A DNA stretch of 9,014 nucleotides from Alphaproteobacteria bacterium (GTDB taxonomy: Bacteria; Pseudomonadota; Alphaproteobacteria; UBA6615): assembly GCA_013003285.1 (NCBI GenBank), contig JABDJY010000189.1, positions 1 through 9,014 of the forward strand, in the 5' to 3' direction. Made by a program: the position numbers and the translations under genes. Shown piece after piece: positions 7,108 to 9,014 of this stretch. Positions within the stretch are counted from its first letter, which is position 1; each line of letters starts with the position of its first letter. The notes under the pieces were generated by a model that worked only from the letters and a program-made list of their open reading frames with translations, was not told the origin of the DNA and searched no databases.

Positions 7108-8178
7108 ATGCAAGCTCAAAACGCAGATATAGCCGTGATTTACGACAGTGCTTTGGCCTGCAAAGCCGTAGGGTCGGCGCTGTCGGGTTATTTCAACATT
7201 CGTGAATTGCCGCTGGAACTCTATGCGGGCGGCGGGATGCCGGAAGCGGCTCTGAGTATCTTCTGTGCCAATATGGGTGACAAAGAGACCGTCGGACTGA
7301 TCAAGAAGGCGATCGACATTTGCGAGGGCGAGACTTTATTTGTCCTCCCGACGCACAATAGCGATGGCATTGCCCAGCTTCGCCAACACAGCAAGGCCGA
7401 CTATTTCTTGCTGCCGCTCGAAGAAGAGGAATTTCGCGAGGCTACGAAATCGACCCTTAATCGCCCAGTTGAGAAGGCTTGGTCGATCCTTGATCCGGCG
7501 AAACGCAAGGCCCTGAAATCGGCTGTCGTTTCGTTCGAAAAATGTTTCGATCAAGTGGCTAATGGAGCGCCCATTCCGCTGGAGGACATCACCAGCAGTT
7601 GTCAGCATATTCGCGAGGCCGCCGCGATGGGGGGGCTCGATGACTGGATCGACGCTCTCGACGATCATCACGATTATTCATTTCGCCACAGCATGTTCGT
7701 TTGCGGCTCGCTGACATATTTTGCCCATGCGATGGGGATCCGCGGCGCTGAATTGGACGGGCTTACGCTGGGCGGTCTGCTGCACGATATCGGCAAATGC
7801 CGCATACCGTTGGAGATCCTCGATAAGCCGGGAAAACTAGATGCTCGCGAATGGGATGCGATGAAGCTGCATCCGGTTTATTCGCGTGATATTTTATGCG
7901 ACGAAAATGACCTCAATGCCGATATCGTCGCCATGGCGGCTTATCACCATGAAAAGCTCGACGGCACCGGCTATCCCGATGGACTTTCCGGCGCCCAGAT
8001 CAATGATCATATCCGGCTCACCGCAATCGCCGACGTCTACTCAGCGCTGATCGACAAACGCGCCTATAAGGGGTCCATGAGTAGCGAAGCCGCGCTCGAT
8101 ATCATGGCGACCATGAAAGACGAGCTCGATATGGACCTTGTCCGCGAGTTCCGCAGTTTCACCCTCGATAAGGGTTGA
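7108..8178 (+). CDS. HD-GYP domain cyclic-di-GMP phosphodiesterase with receiver-like N-terminus
   Basis: The product has 356 residues from ATG 7108. HD-GYP enzymes hydrolyse c-di-GMP, lowering its level and so affecting motility and biofilm. The domain, about 185-352, is complete: RHS with His194, LLHDIGK with the HD pair at 226-227, KLHP with His255, AYHHEKLDGTGYPDGL with the HH pair at 280-281 and GYP at 288-290, and IADVYSALIDKRAYKG with Asp309. All the expected metal and substrate residues look present, so it should be active. The first 110 residues resemble a receiver domain (ADIAVIYDS, TLFVLPTHN, ADYFLLPL) but lack the usual acidic pair, phospho-Asp and switch Lys. A helical linker joins the halves, and no membrane segment is visible. 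The start is uncertain: ATG 7108 has no clear ribosome-binding site, while TTG 7054 has AGGGG 10 bases upstream. Confidence 0.9.
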   Translation: MQAQNADIAVIYDSALACKAVGSALSGYFNIRELPLELYAGGGMPEAALSIFCANMGDKETVGLIKKAIDICEGETLFVLPTHNSDGIAQLRQHSKADYFLLPLEEEEFREATKSTLNRPVEKAWSILDPAKRKALKSAVVSFEKCFDQVANGAPIPLEDITSSCQHIREAAAMGGLDDWIDALDDHHDYSFRHSMFVCGSLTYFAHAMGIRGAELDGLTLGGLLHDIGKCRIPLEILDKPGKLDAREWDAMKLHPVYSRDILCDENDLNADIVAMAAYHHEKLDGTGYPDGLSGAQINDHIRLTAIADVYSALIDKRAYKGSMSSEAALDIMATMKDELDMDLVREFRSFTLDKG

Positions 8179-8274
8179 GGTGAAGCCGTCGGCCTTCCGG
8201 TGTTTGCGGGCGGACGCAGCGGTGTTATAGCGCCAAGTCCAAGCCGATCCAGTTACCCGTGATCCACAACGAGA

Positions 8275-8299
8275 AAGCCCTGCCGAAATGGCGGGGCTT
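8275..8299. terminator. Likely bidirectional terminator hairpin between convergent genes
   Basis: AAGCCCTGCC (8275-8284), loop GAAAT, then GGCGGGGCTT (8290-8299) form a 10-bp stem with one G-T wobble. It lies between the HD-GYP gene (+) and the chemoreceptor gene (-), which converge. On the plus strand it is followed by a loose T-rich stretch (ATTGTTTGATTT, a few bases on), and on the minus strand by TCTCGTTG. The T-runs are weak, but stem strength and position fit a shared terminator. Confidence 0.6.
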
Positions 8300-8333
8300 G
8301 ATCGCATTGTTTGATTTGTGCGGTAGCGCAGAT

Positions 8334-9014
8334 TTACGCCGCCCGTAAATCGCCGAGGATCTTGGAGACGTTCGTTCTCAATTCTGCCGCTTGAGCGTTG
8401 AGTTCCGACGTTGAACGTTGGACCTCAGAGGCGGAACTGCCGGTTTGCTCGGCCGCTGCGTTGACGCCGGTGATGTTCTTAGACACCTCCGCTGTACCCG
8501 ACGCGGCCTCTTGAACGTTGCGGGCGATTTCCTGGGTTGCTGAACCCTGCTCTTCCATCGCCGAGGCGATGGTGGATGAGATGCCGTCGATCTTGCCGAT
8601 GGTCTCGGAGATCGTCTCGATGGCAGAAACCGCGTCACCGGTGGTCGACTGCATAGTCTGCACCTTGGCGGCGATCTCCTCGGTCGCCTGGCCGGTCTGG
8701 CTGGCCAGGGATTTGACCTCGGAGGCCACCACGGCGAAGCCCTTACCGGCTTCCCCGGCGCGCGCCGCCTCGATGGTGGCGTTGAGGGCCAACAGGTTGG
8801 TCTGGTCGGCGATGTCGTTGGTCCGCTTGGCCTCATCGACCGCTGTGGCAGCGATCGTGGAGGCTTCGGCGACTTGCCGGGTAATCTCCTGGATTGAGCT
8901 GGAGAGCTCTTCCGATGCCGAGGCTACGGTTTGCACATTGGTGCTGGCTTCTTCCGAAGCTGCCGATACGGCGCCCGCCTGGCGGCTGGTTTCTTCCGCC
9001 GTGGAGATCAGGCT
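8334..9014 (-). CDS. Methyl-accepting chemotaxis protein, C-terminal signalling domain (5' end outside window)
   Basis: The frame stays open to base 9014, leaving 226 visible residues with the sensor, membrane segments and HAMP domain outside the window. The visible part is one long helical hairpin. The tip binding CheA and CheW is at about 8703-8816 and carries the highly conserved DIADQTNLLALNATIEAARA, then GEAGKGFAVVASEVKSLA. Ala/Gln/Glu-rich heptads on both sides (EETSRQAG, AEEQTGS-like runs and SAMEEQGSATQEIA) include likely methylation sites. The receptor relays ligand state to the CheA kinase at the cell pole. It ends ILGDLRAA, with no NWETF-type tail for CheR docking, as is common in alphaproteobacteria. 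The ligand cannot be known from this part. It converges on the HD-GYP gene. Confidence 0.93.
   Translation of the reverse strand, partial: SLISTAEETSRQAGAVSAASEEASTNVQTVASASEELSSSIQEITRQVAEASTIAATAVDEAKRTNDIADQTNLLALNATIEAARAGEAGKGFAVVASEVKSLASQTGQATEEIAAKVQTMQSTTGDAVSAIETISETIGKIDGISSTIASAMEEQGSATQEIARNVQEAASGTAEVSKNITGVNAAAEQTGSSASEVQRSTSELNAQAAELRTNVSKILGDLRAA

Noticed and set aside
6883..7119. A 78-codon minus-strand frame in the gap before the HD-GYP gene
   Set aside because: It starts at a TTG without a ribosome-binding site, overlaps the HD-GYP start and shows no recognisable protein features.
8041..8307. An 88-codon minus-strand frame overlapping the HD-GYP 3' end and the terminator
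   Set aside because: It overlaps the conserved HD-GYP C-terminus and its start lies past the terminator hairpin; no domain is visible.
8861..8936. A GTG at 8936 as the start of a short chemotaxis protein
   Set aside because: The frame continues open to the window edge with typical chemoreceptor helix sequence, so the gene is cut by the edge and does not start here.

Overview
The window looks like chromosomal DNA of a Gram-negative alphaproteobacterium, probably of the Rhodospirillales type. The inference rests on a GC-rich left half, several Sec signal peptides, an HD-GYP c-di-GMP phosphodiesterase and the signalling tail of a chemoreceptor, whose C-terminal sequence style is common in that group. 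No rRNA, tRNA, CRISPR array, insertion sequence or phage gene was found, and the taxonomic placement is from protein style only.

Left block (1-3985, + strand): the C-terminal part of a von Willebrand factor A (VWA) family protein, cut by the window edge, is followed 94 bases later by a 1039-residue exported protein with three C-terminal membrane segments. The large protein has an internal five-fold repeat of a beta-rich module of about 155-185 residues. The two genes probably form an envelope-associated operon of unknown role, and this is the most novel-looking part of the window.

Middle block (3995-6783): a gene of the Asp/Glu racemase, maleate isomerase and arylmalonate decarboxylase superfamily lies on the minus strand and seems to lack both catalytic cysteines. 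It is divergent from a small periplasmic EF-hand protein (+). That gene converges, with its stop codon one base away, on a two-gene minus-strand unit. The unit encodes an uncharacterised exported protein of 232 residues (upstream) and an exported protein with a MORN-like C-terminus (downstream). The 232-residue gene is visibly AT-richer than the left block.

Right block (6784-9014): a gene-poor, hairpin-rich region of about 324 bases precedes an HD-GYP phosphodiesterase with an intact catalytic signature and a degenerate receiver-like N-terminus. A rho-independent-like hairpin then separates it from a convergent chemoreceptor signalling domain, which runs off the window end. Both products belong to motility and lifestyle signalling (c-di-GMP turnover and CheA/CheW chemotaxis), but nothing in the sequence links them directly.
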